Shown: positions 46,533 to 56,094, numbered from the stretch's first letter. The stretch: 64,000 bases of DNA from Nitrospira sp. (GCA_024998625.1 JACOEL010000006.1:1-64000), one strand, 5' to 3'. The notes: generated from the letters alone by a model not told the origin. Made by a program: numbers and translations.

Positions 46533-48200
46533 CTAGTTCAGCATGATACGGCGGTCGACATGCGGGGTCAGGTTGGGATCATTCGAGACGAAAATGACCG
46601 ACCACGGCTCTTCTTTGCTGCAGAGGCGCCGGAGAATCGTCTCGCGCATCGCGGGATGCATGTTGTGCAGGATCCCCTCAAAAATGAGGAGTTGCGGCCG
46701 ACCCAGGATCGCCCGAGCGACCAGGATGCGCACAATGTGCGTCGGTGCGAAAATTTTTCCGGCGGCCCGGACGTGGGTTTTGAGGCCCTGCGGGAGGGCA
46801 TCAACTTCCTCTTCCAGCTCGGTAAAGCGTAACGCCCATCGCACATCACTGTAGGGGATATATTCCCGTCCGAGCACGATGTTCTCTTCGAGCGTGCCTT
46901 CGAACAACGACAACTGGGAATCCAGGATGAATCCTCTGAACCGGTTGACGGAATCCAGGTTAAGGTGCCGGAGGTCGACGCCGTTGTAGCGGATCACGCC
47001 GGAGGTGGGTGTTTCCAGACCGCCCAGTACCCGGGCCAGCGCGGTTTTGGCCATCGTGCTGTCCGCATAGATGCCGATTTTTTCGCCTGGCGTAACTTCC
47101 AGGTTGAAGCGCTCGAAGACGGCTGGGCCGCCGGCGGGGGCAAATGTCAGATCTTTGCAGGTGACGCGAATGCCGTGCACGGTCGGGTCTGGGAGCGGGA
47201 TGGAGAGGGTCGCCGTATCCTGGTCCTTCGGTAGCGAGAATAAGAAGCTCAGCTCCGTCAATGCCGTCAGGAAGTAATAGATATGCCCCATCCGTTTCAC
47301 GACCCCGTCGAAGCTCGACAGGATGCCGCTTACGACGACTTCGGCGGCGACAAATTGTCCGAGCGTCAACTGCCCGATGCCCAGGAGCCAGCCGGCCGTC
47401 GCAATCAGACCGCTATGCGCAATGGCCTGCCAGCCCAGTGAGCCCAGATATTGCCGGATCAAAATTCCAAATCTGGTACGACGGATGCCGACGTAGGTAT
47501 CCAGGAGTTGGTCCGTCTTCTTGACCAGCAGAGCCTGGCTGTCGGTCGACTTGAAATGGAGCAGGTTATAGGCAATTTCCTGAAACCAGTGCAGGGTGTT
47601 GTACTTGGCGTGGGAGAGGTTCATGTCGGCCTTGAGGCCGCCATGGCTCATGAGGAAAAAGACCACGTTGAATCCGACCAGCAGGATCGCGTTATACAGC
47701 AGGAAATACGGGTGATAAAACACAAGGATGGTCATGCCGACCGCGCCGCCGACAATGACGTTGATCAGATCCACCAGTAGGACCGAGACCGCCCGTTGCA
47801 TGAGAATGGTTTCGACGAAGAAATTTGCAAAGCGCGGTTTAAAGCCCTGGTAGCGCAGGTGCGGGAGCTGCTGAGCCATGGCAATGGCGACCCTCGCGAA
47901 AATGCGACGCTCCAACACTTCGACCGCGTAATATTGCAGGGCCCGGAAGGCACCGACAAATAACAGGGCGGCCACCATGACGGCGGCCAGGGTGACGATG
48001 GTAATGGGTTGGAGCGCGAACGCGAAAGTATTGACGAGCTCCTGAACCGTGAGGGGAACGATCAGGGAGAAGAGCCCGATGGCGATCGAATAGGAAACGA
48101 TGAGTCCCAGGACCCGCCGTTCCAGGCGGAAGAGGAGGCCGAGATGGCCGATGACGGCCTGGAACAGATTGCTCTGATTATCGGAATGGTCCTGGGCCAT
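46533..48200 (-). CDS. ABC half-transporter with degenerate ATPase domain, first of pair
   Basis: A 555-residue paralogue of 44716-46392, with the same six-helix membrane domain (TVQELVNTFAFALQPI near 51-66, FYHPYF near 161) and a degenerate ATPase domain: Walker A position is A379DSTMAK385T, the Q-loop FILDSQLSLF, the signature FAPTH, Walker B LLIFEGI, and SNDP instead of the H-loop. The Walker A lysine is the only one kept. Both proteins share LEENI after the Q-loop and LHN after Walker B. It follows TolC by 134 bases. Possibly a secretion channel that is gated but not driven by ATP in the usual way. Confidence 0.82.
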   Translation of the reverse strand: MAQDHSDNQSNLFQAVIGHLGLLFRLERRVLGLIVSYSIAIGLFSLIVPLTVQELVNTFAFALQPITIVTLAAVMVAALLFVGAFRALQYYAVEVLERRIFARVAIAMAQQLPHLRYQGFKPRFANFFVETILMQRAVSVLLVDLINVIVGGAVGMTILVFYHPYFLLYNAILLVGFNVVFFLMSHGGLKADMNLSHAKYNTLHWFQEIAYNLLHFKSTDSQALLVKKTDQLLDTYVGIRRTRFGILIRQYLGSLGWQAIAHSGLIATAGWLLGIGQLTLGQFVAAEVVVSGILSSFDGVVKRMGHIYYFLTALTELSFLFSLPKDQDTATLSIPLPDPTVHGIRVTCKDLTFAPAGGPAVFERFNLEVTPGEKIGIYADSTMAKTALARVLGGLETPTSGVIRYNGVDLRHLNLDSVNRFRGFILDSQLSLFEGTLEENIVLGREYIPYSDVRWALRFTELEEEVDALPQGLKTHVRAAGKIFAPTHIVRILVARAILGRPQLLIFEGILHNMHPAMRETILRRLCSKEEPWSVIFVSNDPNLTPHVDRRIMLN

Positions 48201-48334
48201 CGTGTGACTCCAGCAAAACCTGACCGGGCCCCTTGCCGTGTCTCTTCGCGAGCAGTCTGAAGCGGTGGAGGTGACCCGCCTGTGCCGGGCTGCCTCATCG
48301 GCTAAAACCTATCAGAGCAGGCCGCAAAATACCA

Positions 48335-49822
48335 CTATTTGGAGAAGCTCGCCCCGACGCGGTAGTTCACCGGCGTCGCGGATGGCTGACTCCGTGCCCA
48401 GGTGCCGGTGGCCCACTGATACAGGGCCAGCGCCTTCTGATAGTCTGCCTTCGCTCGCACCAGCTGCATTTCCGAATCGACGGAGTTTCGCTCCCGCAGG
48501 TTCACAAAGAGCACGCTCGTCGCGCCTAAACTGAAACGGAACCGCTCGCCTTCCTCAAGCGTCTTGGCCATGCGGAGCGATTCTGCCGCTGCGGTGACCC
48601 GCTCCTTCGCGCGCTCGATGGCCGAGAGCGCATTGTCGACATCGACGACCACTTGCTGCTCCCGGTATTTCTGTACCATCACCAGACGATCGGCCTGTGC
48701 TTGCGCTTCCATCACTTCACCGCGGCTTCTCCGCTGCAGGATCGGCATGCGCAGTTCCACGCCGAACCGATAGCCGAGGCCGAGGACGAATTTCTCCGGA
48801 GCCCGTGCCGGTGCCGCTTCGAGATCGAGACTGGGCAGCAGGTTGTTTTTGGCCAATTCCAGGTCGATGTTGTTGACCTTGGCTTCGATATCGACCTCGC
48901 GAATCTCCGGCCGGTCGGTTTTGGCCTGGAGCTTGTCGGCTCGCACGATTTCAGGCGTCGGCACGGCGGTCGGCGGCGGGAAATCCGGCGCTCGCTCGAG
49001 TTGTGGCGCGGTCGGAGTCTGGTTTTCCCAGAGGAACATCGACATCTTATATTGTTCCTGCTCCACGGCTCGTTGTGCGCCGATGGCGATCTCGCGCCGG
49101 CGCTGGACTTCCTGCCCGGCTTCGACGACGTCGAGCGGGGCGACGGCGCCGGCTTTCGCTCTGCCTTCGACCTGCCGCAGCCGTTCTTCCGCGACCCCCA
49201 GGGCCCGGCGCTGCACGTCCACGTACTTTGCCGCAGAGACCCAATCCCAGAACTGGGTTGCGGCTGCGAGGAACAGGTCCTGCCTGGTTTGGGAGATTTT
49301 GACATCGGCGCGTGGATCGGCCAACTCCGATCGCTGGAGTTCGGCATTCTCCGGGTTGATCATGAGCCCTTTGAGGAGGGGCAGGAAGCCACCGAGAATG
49401 ACCTGTTGGCCGTTGCCGAAACCGAGGTCTGGGATCTTGGCGTCACCGATGGACTGCCGAACGCCAGCGCTGCCCCGGAACCCCCAAGGCGTGCGCGCTT
49501 CGACCAGCGTATCGTTGAAGCCGACGCTTTGTGTTTTGGTGGTTCCCTTGTCGATAAATCGTTCGATTTCCGTATCGTTCACGAGGACGGGCTCGAAGGC
49601 GCCCAGGGCTTTGAGCATTTTCCCGCGCGCCGAAGTTTTTTCGGTGCCGGCTCCCTTCAGCAGGGGATGGGACCGATCGATCCAGGCGTGGACTTCGTTC
49701 AACGAGAGCGGAATAGGCGGGAGCGTGCGTGGTTTTGCCGTCTCGTCCGCCGACAGACCAGTGTCAGGCAGCGAGCAGAGCCCACAAGCGGCGAGAGCAA
49801 GTACCCAGGCATGGATCTTCAT
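48335..49822 (-). CDS. TolC-family outer membrane efflux protein
   Basis: A 495-residue outer-membrane protein with two TolC-type repeats: long helices (LYVDVQRRALGVAEERLRQ-like segments, RAKAGAVAPLDVVEAGQEVQRR) and beta-strand regions, including a LGYRFGVELRMPI strand near the middle. A short signal with ALAACG (Cys13) may be a lipobox. ATG 49822 has AAGGAG 7 bases upstream. It is between HlyD and the ABC pair, so it is the exit duct of the same complex. Length fits the family. Confidence 0.87.
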   Translation of the reverse strand: MKIHAWVLALAACGLCSLPDTGLSADETAKPRTLPPIPLSLNEVHAWIDRSHPLLKGAGTEKTSARGKMLKALGAFEPVLVNDTEIERFIDKGTTKTQSVGFNDTLVEARTPWGFRGSAGVRQSIGDAKIPDLGFGNGQQVILGGFLPLLKGLMINPENAELQRSELADPRADVKISQTRQDLFLAAATQFWDWVSAAKYVDVQRRALGVAEERLRQVEGRAKAGAVAPLDVVEAGQEVQRRREIAIGAQRAVEQEQYKMSMFLWENQTPTAPQLERAPDFPPPTAVPTPEIVRADKLQAKTDRPEIREVDIEAKVNNIDLELAKNNLLPSLDLEAAPARAPEKFVLGLGYRFGVELRMPILQRRSRGEVMEAQAQADRLVMVQKYREQQVVVDVDNALSAIERAKERVTAAAESLRMAKTLEEGERFRFSLGATSVLFVNLRERNSVDSEMQLVRAKADYQKALALYQWATGTWARSQPSATPVNYRVGASFSK

Positions 49823-49910
49823 GAAACGCACTCCTTTCTGAGTATAAACAAGAGAGAGCAAGGTCGAAGGAAATGAGCGCTTCGGCCTGGCGGCTGATCG
49901 GAAGGGCCTG

Positions 49911-51347
49911 TTACTTGGCCCCGCGACCGGCTTTCGGCAAGAGTGTATCGATCAAGCTCGGGGGCCGTTCCTGGTAGTCGGGCGGAAACAGATTGAAGCG
50001 GCGCCACAGCTCGTACCAAAGCGGGACACGATTGAGAATGACCCACCCCATGGCTTTGGTGCCCTGGCGGACATGCTCTTGCGGAGGCCAGGGACGTTCC
50101 TCCAGGTCGGGGACGACCCAGAAGCGGAAGTTGCCTTTTCCGTCGTCCACCTGGTCAATGACTTTGATGACGCCATTATAGGTGCCGGCCATCAGTTCCG
50201 GCCAGGCCGGCAACGGAATGGCGGGAATACCATAGAAGAGAATCTTGACCTTCCGGCCGACATTCAGCAAGGGCGCGTCGATGCCGTCGGCGACCATTTC
50301 GATGGCCTTGTCCGTGCTGCTCGGTGAAATTCTGACGAGTTTGTCCCCGGGACGCACGGTTTCGCCCGCGCCGGCCTGCGCCATTTTCACCACGGTGCCG
50401 TCGATGGGAGAAAGAATGCGGCCGGCCACGCGCCGCTGGTTTGCATTGGAGAGGCGTAACGAAACGTCTGCGACTTGATCGGCGGCTCGCGCTGCTTCTC
50501 CGATCGAGGCATCGCGCGCCGCTTCCGCATCGAGGAGACGTTGCAGGACTTCCGCGTTCACCTGTTCCCGCCCGAAGCTCAGTGCCTTCATGCCTTGTTC
50601 GGCGGCGGCCAAGTTGGCCTGGGCACCTTGCAAGTCTGCTTTGCTGGCTATGGCGGCTTGAATGGTGAGTTCCAGTTCGCGTTGGGAGACCAGGCCTTGT
50701 TGCGCCAATTGCTGGTGCCGTTCGACGTTGAGCTCGGCAGTGGCGACGGCAATCTTGGCGGCTTCGATTTTCTGCCTTGCTTCGCGCACCTTGCTTTCCG
50801 CCTCGAGAACGCGGGCACCTGCCGAAGGGACGGCCGCCTTCACGAGGTTTTGCATTTCTTTGATCCGCTTATCGAGCTGATCGGCTCGGCTCAACGCCGC
50901 CTTCCGGGTGTCCTCCAGTGCTTTCTTGCGTTGTTCGAGGAGGCTCAAGAGATCCGGGGCCATGAAGTTCGGATCGTAGTCATCGAGTTCGAGAATCACA
51001 TCGCCGGTCTTGACTCGCACGCCTTCGAAGACATGCCATTTTCTGATGCGGCCGGTGATCTGTGCTTCGACGTCCTGCGGTCGTTCGAATGGCGTGTAGG
51101 CCGAAAGTTGCCCGGTCACGGTGATGGTTTGCGTCCAGGGTACGAATGCGACGATGAGAATGAAGAAGCCGACCAGGAGAATGGCCAGCCGGGAGGAGAA
51201 GCGAAGCCGCTCGGGAATCTGGACCGCCTCCCACGACTGGAGTTGGGTCGATGTCGCTAGATCATCGACCGCCATTTCATCCAGGCCCGTGCGCTGGGTC
51301 ACCAAGGAGCGAATTCTGCTTTTGAGCCCTTCACGGATACGCTGCAC
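49911..51347 (-). CDS. HlyD-family periplasmic adaptor
   Basis: A 478-residue membrane-fusion protein. One N-terminal membrane segment (LAILLVGFFILIVAFVPW) is followed by a biotinyl-lipoyl half-domain (GRIRKWHVFEGVRVKTGDVILELDD), a long coiled-coil hairpin (about 130-260), the second half of the lipoyl domain (RILSPIDGTVVKM) and a beta-barrel. GTG 51347 was chosen for GGAGG 6 bases upstream; an upstream frame to 51422 exists. It is the first gene of the operon and is transcribed away from purE. Confidence 0.87.
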   Translation of the reverse strand: MQRIREGLKSRIRSLVTQRTGLDEMAVDDLATSTQLQSWEAVQIPERLRFSSRLAILLVGFFILIVAFVPWTQTITVTGQLSAYTPFERPQDVEAQITGRIRKWHVFEGVRVKTGDVILELDDYDPNFMAPDLLSLLEQRKKALEDTRKAALSRADQLDKRIKEMQNLVKAAVPSAGARVLEAESKVREARQKIEAAKIAVATAELNVERHQQLAQQGLVSQRELELTIQAAIASKADLQGAQANLAAAEQGMKALSFGREQVNAEVLQRLLDAEAARDASIGEAARAADQVADVSLRLSNANQRRVAGRILSPIDGTVVKMAQAGAGETVRPGDKLVRISPSSTDKAIEMVADGIDAPLLNVGRKVKILFYGIPAIPLPAWPELMAGTYNGVIKVIDQVDDGKGNFRFWVVPDLEERPWPPQEHVRQGTKAMGWVILNRVPLWYELWRRFNLFPPDYQERPPSLIDTLLPKAGRGAK

Positions 51348-51450
51348 GTGTCCCCTCCAGGGCACAGTCAATGACAGAGAACCACACAGCGTATCATAGT
51401 GGATTGCGGAGGACTTGGTCAATTCAATGAGGGGTTCCGTCGGGTGCGGC

Positions 51451-51480
51451 TTGACCCTTTGACCGGAGAACGGCTAAGGT
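51451..51480 (+). promoter_or_regulatory. possible purE promoter
   Basis: TTGACC (51451-51456) and TAAGGT (51475-51480) are 18 bases apart, 42 bases before the purE start. The -10 match is poor. Confidence 0.35.
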
Positions 51481-51522
51481 TCGCCGCATCGTTCTTTCCT
51501 TCAGCCAAAGGCGGCCTCTCAC

Positions 51523-52083
51523 ATGTCAAAGAACAACACCGTGGTCCGGGCTTCTGTCGGGGTGCTGGGCGGAAGCAAGTCGGATTTTCCGATCCTGGAA
51601 AAGGCCGTGGCCATGCTGAATGAACTCGGGATTCCCAACGAGCTCTTGGTGGTCTCCGCCCACCGGACTCCCGATCGTCTCTTCGCCTACGCGGAGCAGG
51701 CGATCGACCGGGGTATTCACATCATCATTGCGGGCGCCGGCGGGGCCGCCCATCTTCCCGGGATGCTGGCGGCGAAGACCACGTTGCCGGTGATCGGGGT
51801 TCCCATTCCCACGGAGAATCTCAGAGGGTTGGACTCGCTGTTGTCCATCGTGCAGATGCCCAGAGGTATTCCGGTGGCGACGGTCGCCATCGGGGGGGCG
51901 GAGAATGCCGCCATTCTGGCCGCGCAAATACTCGGACTCCGGTCCGCCGCCATCAGACAACGTGTCGAGCAGTTTCGCGCCAATCAAACCCAGTCGGTGC
52001 TCGACTCACAGGACGACGCCCGATTGTTTCCTCCCTTGCGGATGGGACGAAGCTCCCGGGCGAGCCGTCGGTCGCGAACGTGA
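51523..52083 (+). CDS. purE: 5-(carboxyamino)imidazole ribonucleotide mutase
   Basis: A 186-residue PurE. It shows VGVLGGSKSDFPI, the substrate motif SAHRTPDRL and IAGAGGAAHLPGM. The enzyme converts N5-CAIR to CAIR in purine synthesis. The C-terminus (RSSRASRRSRT) is longer and more basic than usual. It overlaps purK by four bases (GTGA), so both are co-translated; purK supplies its substrate. Confidence 0.95.
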   Translation: MSKNNTVVRASVGVLGGSKSDFPILEKAVAMLNELGIPNELLVVSAHRTPDRLFAYAEQAIDRGIHIIIAGAGGAAHLPGMLAAKTTLPVIGVPIPTENLRGLDSLLSIVQMPRGIPVATVAIGGAENAAILAAQILGLRSAAIRQRVEQFRANQTQSVLDSQDDARLFPPLRMGRSSRASRRSRT

Positions 52084-53240
52084 CGGTCATCGATCCCGGC
52101 GCGGCGCTGGGTGTGCTGGGAGGTGGACAACTCGGCGCCATGTTCGCAACCGCGGCCCGGCGTCTCGGGTATGCGGTGGTCGTGTGGGATCCCGATCCTG
52201 AAGCGCCGGCCCACCGGCTGGCTGACTCTTCCCTTATCAAACCGTTCACCGACTCTGCCGCGTGCGGAGATTTCATCCGACAGGTGCGTGCTGTCACGTA
52301 TGAATGGGAAAATGTGCCTGCCGATCTCTGCGAGCAGTTGGAGCGCGACGTGCCGGTCCGGCCCTCGAGCCGGGTGCTTCGTGTGATTCAAGACCGAATC
52401 GAGCAGAAAACCTTTCTTCGAGCCCATGGCTTGCCAGTTCCGGCGTTTTACGCGATCTCGTTGCCGGATGAGCTCAGCCGGCAGACAGTGCTGGAATATC
52501 CTCTTGTCTGTAAGACCGCGACGGCCGGGTACGATGGCAAAGGCCAATGGAAAATTGCGCGCGCAGAGGATTGCGCCGCCGTTCAGGAGGATCTGGCTCG
52601 AAGCCTGCGCCCCGGGTCACGCTGGATTCTGGAAGCCTGGTTGCCCTTCGAACGTGAGGTTTCGATTCTAGTGGTGCGAGGCATAGAGGGGGCGGTGCGA
52701 ACTTATCCGCTCGTTGAAAATGTGCATGAAGAAGGGATTCTTCGTCAAACCACTGTTCCCGCGGATGTGCCGCCCACGGTGGCCGATCAGGCTGCGGTGA
52801 TGGCACGGAGCGCAGTGGAGGCGTTGGACGGCGTGGGGGTGTTCTGCGTGGAGTTATTTCTCATGCCCGATGGCCGGTTACTCATCAACGAGGTGGCGCC
52901 CAGGCCGCATAACTCCGGGCACTATTCGTTGGATGCCTGTACGGTGTCGCAATTCGAACAACAGGCCCGCGCCCTCTGTGGGCTCCCGCTTGGTGAGGTA
53001 CGCCTGCTGAGCCCGACGGTCATGCTCAATCTCATCGGTGAGGAAGTTCTGCTCGCAACCGTGTCGCCCGCTGCACAGGATCTATTTCGTGAGCCGGGCG
53101 CGGTGGTTCATCTCTATGGGAAGCGTATGGTGCGTCCGAAACGGAAAATGGGCCACATTTCGTTCCTGGCCGCGACCCGTGAGGCAGCCCTCTCAAAAGC
53201 ATCGGTCTTTCGATCCCGCCTCGTCCGGACTCACTCTTAA
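52080..53240 (+). CDS. purK: 5-(carboxyamino)imidazole ribonucleotide synthase
   Basis: A 386-residue ATP-grasp enzyme that carboxylates AIR using ATP and bicarbonate. N-terminal GVLGGGQLGAMFA binds nucleotide, and VCKTATAGYDGKGQW and ERFAPRPHNSGHYS-like (EVAPRPHNSGHYSLD) motifs form the active site. The GTG start at 52080 overlaps the purE stop. Nothing unusual is seen. Confidence 0.95.
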   Translation: MTVIDPGAALGVLGGGQLGAMFATAARRLGYAVVVWDPDPEAPAHRLADSSLIKPFTDSAACGDFIRQVRAVTYEWENVPADLCEQLERDVPVRPSSRVLRVIQDRIEQKTFLRAHGLPVPAFYAISLPDELSRQTVLEYPLVCKTATAGYDGKGQWKIARAEDCAAVQEDLARSLRPGSRWILEAWLPFEREVSILVVRGIEGAVRTYPLVENVHEEGILRQTTVPADVPPTVADQAAVMARSAVEALDGVGVFCVELFLMPDGRLLINEVAPRPHNSGHYSLDACTVSQFEQQARALCGLPLGEVRLLSPTVMLNLIGEEVLLATVSPAAQDLFREPGAVVHLYGKRMVRPKRKMGHISFLAATREAALSKASVFRSRLVRTHS

Positions 53241-53487
53241 GCATCCTGCGCTATGCGACGTGTACCGGTCGCAATCCACGCGCTGCTCATTCGCATCCGT
53301 TAGCGCAGCTTGTCTAATCCGAGTCTGTTCGTTTTTGTGATCAGACGAAAATGATCCGGCCCTTCCTGAGCACCGATCCGGTCGCGCCTCCTGATAATGC
53401 GACGACTTGCCGTTCGGTGCTGCAGGGTACGGGACTTGCTGATCTTCCGGCTGGCGTCACACTCTTCCACCGAAGGCAGGCGCGGTC

Positions 53488-55350
53488 GTGAGCATTCCAC
53501 TTTCCTCTTCCGATCTCGATCAAACCGGACGCCATCCAAACATCCGAGGGTTGGGGCGGCTGCTCGATCATGCCCGAACCCGCGCGATTTTTCTGCAAAG
53601 CCTGGTGGCCGGTATCCTCTCGTATGAATTGCTGGTCAGTAACGAGACGATCTTCGGACATCGGGTGAGCCTCATGGTGGCCGCCGGCCTGATCCTGGCC
53701 AGCTGCGGCATCATGCTGTTGCCGCGGAATCTCCTTGAGAGCGCCTGGTTCCCCGGCGCGCTGATCAGCATCAATACGCTGTTCGTGACGGGGACGATTT
53801 ATCTCTCCGGGACCGCCAGCTCAGAGCTGTATCTCACGTATTTTCTCCTCCTCTTGATCGCCTCATCGGCCCCGTCGCTCAGGCAACTACTCGGTCTTTC
53901 AACGGTGATTTGCGCCGGCTACGGCGTCTTGGTCTACGAACATGCGATGCAGTCGGGCGGGCTCGAGGTAGGGCATCTCTTGGGCATTCCCGTGTTGCTG
54001 ATCATGTCGGTCTTTTATGGATTAACGCTTGAAACGGTCGCCGCCGAACGCCGGCGCAATCGCCTATTGCGGGAAAACGTGCAGGGACTAAAGCAGTCGG
54101 AGCAGGTGTTGGAGGAACGACGGACGCAACTGGAAACCCGCGTGCAGGGATTGAAGCAGGGGTTGTCACGCGCGAATCAGGAAATTCGTCAGGGCAGGGT
54201 GGAGCGGACCGGCTTGGAGCGGCAGCTTCGTGAAGCCCAAAAGTTCGAGGCGGTGGGCCGCCTGGCCTCCAAATTGGCCAATGAGTTCAACCAGGTTCTG
54301 GCGGTGATCGGGAGCCAAACCGGAGTCATTGTCTCAAAGTTGAAACCGGATGACCCGCTGCAGCGGCCGGTGGAAGAGATTTTTCGAAGCGGGGAACGGG
54401 CTGCCGCTCTGACGGCGCAATTGTTGGCGCTACGCATTCATGAGACGGCGATCCGAGATACCCTGTCGCTGAGCCCGGCAATCGAGTCGATGCGGGAGAC
54501 GTTTGAGTCATTGCTGCCGGGTCGCATCGATTTGCGGCTGGCGAACGAGTCGATTCCAGTCCTGGTGGAGATCGGGCATGACCGCTTGGAGCAGCTGTTA
54601 TTGCACCTAGTCGCCAATGCGCGCGACGCGATGCCGAAGACGGGACGGGTGGAGATCGCGCTAGAAGTCGTCAGCGGCGAACTCCTTCCCGCCGAGCAAC
54701 TGGAAAAGAATCCCCGGAGGCGCATGGCCCGGATTGCTGTGAGCGACAACGGCGGCGGAATGAACCTGGATGTGCAATCACAGATGTTCGAACCGTTTTT
54801 CTCAACGAAAGAGACCCACGCCGGTCTGGGCCTGACCTTGGTCTATGGGATTGTTCGGCAATACGGAGGCACAGTCGAGGTGCAGAGTCAGTCCGGGCAG
54901 GGGACGACGGTACGGGTCTACTTTCCCCTGGTTGAACGGAACGGTGTAGTGCGGGATACGAGAGTTCTCAGCGGGGCACTCTCAAAAGGGGCCGAGACCG
55001 TGTTGCTGGTGGAGGAAGACGAAATTACCCGAAAACTGGCCTCATCGACGCTCCAGAACCATCAGTATCAGGTATTGGAGGCGGGGTCTGCAGTCGAGGC
55101 GTTGTTGGTGGCTCAGCAGCATCCCGGGCCGATTCATCTCACCGTCAGCCACCTCTCGATGCCGGAGATCAGCGGCCGGGAGTTGGCCAAGCGTCTGGTC
55201 CTTCAACATCCCAAGATGAAGGCGTTGTTCGTGTCGGGGTTCTCGGACGATACGATCGCCAGCCATCGGGTCAACAAGAAGTATTTCTTGCAGCAGCCGT
55301 ATCGGCAACAGGATCTGGCAGGAAAGATTCGTGAACTGCTGGATGTATAA
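53488..55350 (+). CDS. hybrid histidine kinase-like protein lacking both phosphoacceptors
   Basis: A 620-residue membrane protein with about six N-terminal hydrophobic segments (40-180), a coiled coil (185-250), a HisKA-like region, an ATPase domain and a receiver. The usual phospho-histidine of the A-H-D-F-N-N motif is Asn265 (GRLASKLANEFNQVL). The ATPase still has an N-box (HLVANARDAM) and DNGGGM, but the G2 loop is short (THAGLGL). In the receiver, the acceptor Asp position is His555 (LTVSHLSMP) and the conserved Lys is replaced by Gln603 (LQQPY). So canonical phosphorelay is not possible. GTG start at 53488. A regulatory scaffold is inferred. Confidence 0.82.
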   Translation: MSIPLSSSDLDQTGRHPNIRGLGRLLDHARTRAIFLQSLVAGILSYELLVSNETIFGHRVSLMVAAGLILASCGIMLLPRNLLESAWFPGALISINTLFVTGTIYLSGTASSELYLTYFLLLLIASSAPSLRQLLGLSTVICAGYGVLVYEHAMQSGGLEVGHLLGIPVLLIMSVFYGLTLETVAAERRRNRLLRENVQGLKQSEQVLEERRTQLETRVQGLKQGLSRANQEIRQGRVERTGLERQLREAQKFEAVGRLASKLANEFNQVLAVIGSQTGVIVSKLKPDDPLQRPVEEIFRSGERAAALTAQLLALRIHETAIRDTLSLSPAIESMRETFESLLPGRIDLRLANESIPVLVEIGHDRLEQLLLHLVANARDAMPKTGRVEIALEVVSGELLPAEQLEKNPRRRMARIAVSDNGGGMNLDVQSQMFEPFFSTKETHAGLGLTLVYGIVRQYGGTVEVQSQSGQGTTVRVYFPLVERNGVVRDTRVLSGALSKGAETVLLVEEDEITRKLASSTLQNHQYQVLEAGSAVEALLVAQQHPGPIHLTVSHLSMPEISGRELAKRLVLQHPKMKALFVSGFSDDTIASHRVNKKYFLQQPYRQQDLAGKIRELLDV

Positions 55351-55365
55351 GTGGCCGAGTGCTCC

Positions 55366-56070
55366 CTAATAGCGCCAGGATCTGGTGCGTCCGGGCGTGA
55401 AGAAGCGCACCTCCGGTCGTTTGAACAAGCCGATCAGAACCATCCCCGCAATGAATCCGCCGATGTGGGCAAAGAACGCGACCCCTCCTCCCTGCGAACC
55501 AATATTCGCGCCGCCGTTTAACAGCTGCATCACGAACCAGAATCCCAGCACGATGCCGGCCGGCACATAGGTGGTGCCCACCACCGGGGCGAGCAACAAC
55601 ACCCGGGCGTGGGGGAAGAGCAGCAGGTACGCGCCCAGTACGCCGGAAATCGCTCCGCTCGCTCCCACCATCGGTACGGTGGATGCCGGGTCGGTCAGGG
55701 CGTGGCTCAATGCCGCCAAGACGCCGCACACCACGTAGAACAGGATAAATCTGGCATGGCCCATGATGTCCTCAATGTTGTTGCCGAAGACCCAGAGGTA
55801 CAACATGTTGCCGATCAGGTGCATCCAACTGCCGTGCAGGAACATGCTGGTCAGCATTGTCGCGAATGCAGGTACTGCCGCGACCTCGGGCGGGAGCATG
55901 GCGTGGCCGAAAACGACGGAGGGGATCGCGCCATATTGATACACAAAGGCTTCGCCAGGAGCCGGGGGCAGCGAACCCTGGTAGAGGAACACGAGGCAGC
56001 AGGCGACGATGAAGGTGATGGTGACGACCGGTGTGTGATCGGTCGGGTTATCGTCATTGAGGGGCAGCAT
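55366..56070 (-). CDS. rhomboid family intramembrane serine protease
   Basis: A 234-residue membrane protease with about six to seven segments. The catalytic dyad is the Ser in MVGASGAISGVLGAY and the His in FAHIGGFIAGM; WMHLIGNMLYLWVFG is the conserved loop-1 and helix-2 region. Rhomboids cut membrane proteins within or near the bilayer; the substrate is unknown. It lies 24 bases after the DHH phosphoesterase gene on the same strand, so the two are probably co-transcribed. Confidence 0.9.
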   Translation of the reverse strand: MLPLNDDNPTDHTPVVTITFIVACCLVFLYQGSLPPAPGEAFVYQYGAIPSVVFGHAMLPPEVAAVPAFATMLTSMFLHGSWMHLIGNMLYLWVFGNNIEDIMGHARFILFYVVCGVLAALSHALTDPASTVPMVGASGAISGVLGAYLLLFPHARVLLLAPVVGTTYVPAGIVLGFWFVMQLLNGGANIGSQGGGVAFFAHIGGFIAGMVLIGLFKRPEVRFFTPGRTRSWRY

Positions 56071-56094
56071 GTCGATCCCTATCGAGGCGGTGCG

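Noticed and set aside
44716-48200. ABC genes as pseudogenes
   Set aside because: Both frames are full length without stops or frameshifts, and the altered motifs are shared by both, which speaks for function.
48653-49876. 407-residue plus-strand open frame
   Set aside because: It is antisense to the TolC-like gene and has no recognisable domain or ribosome site.
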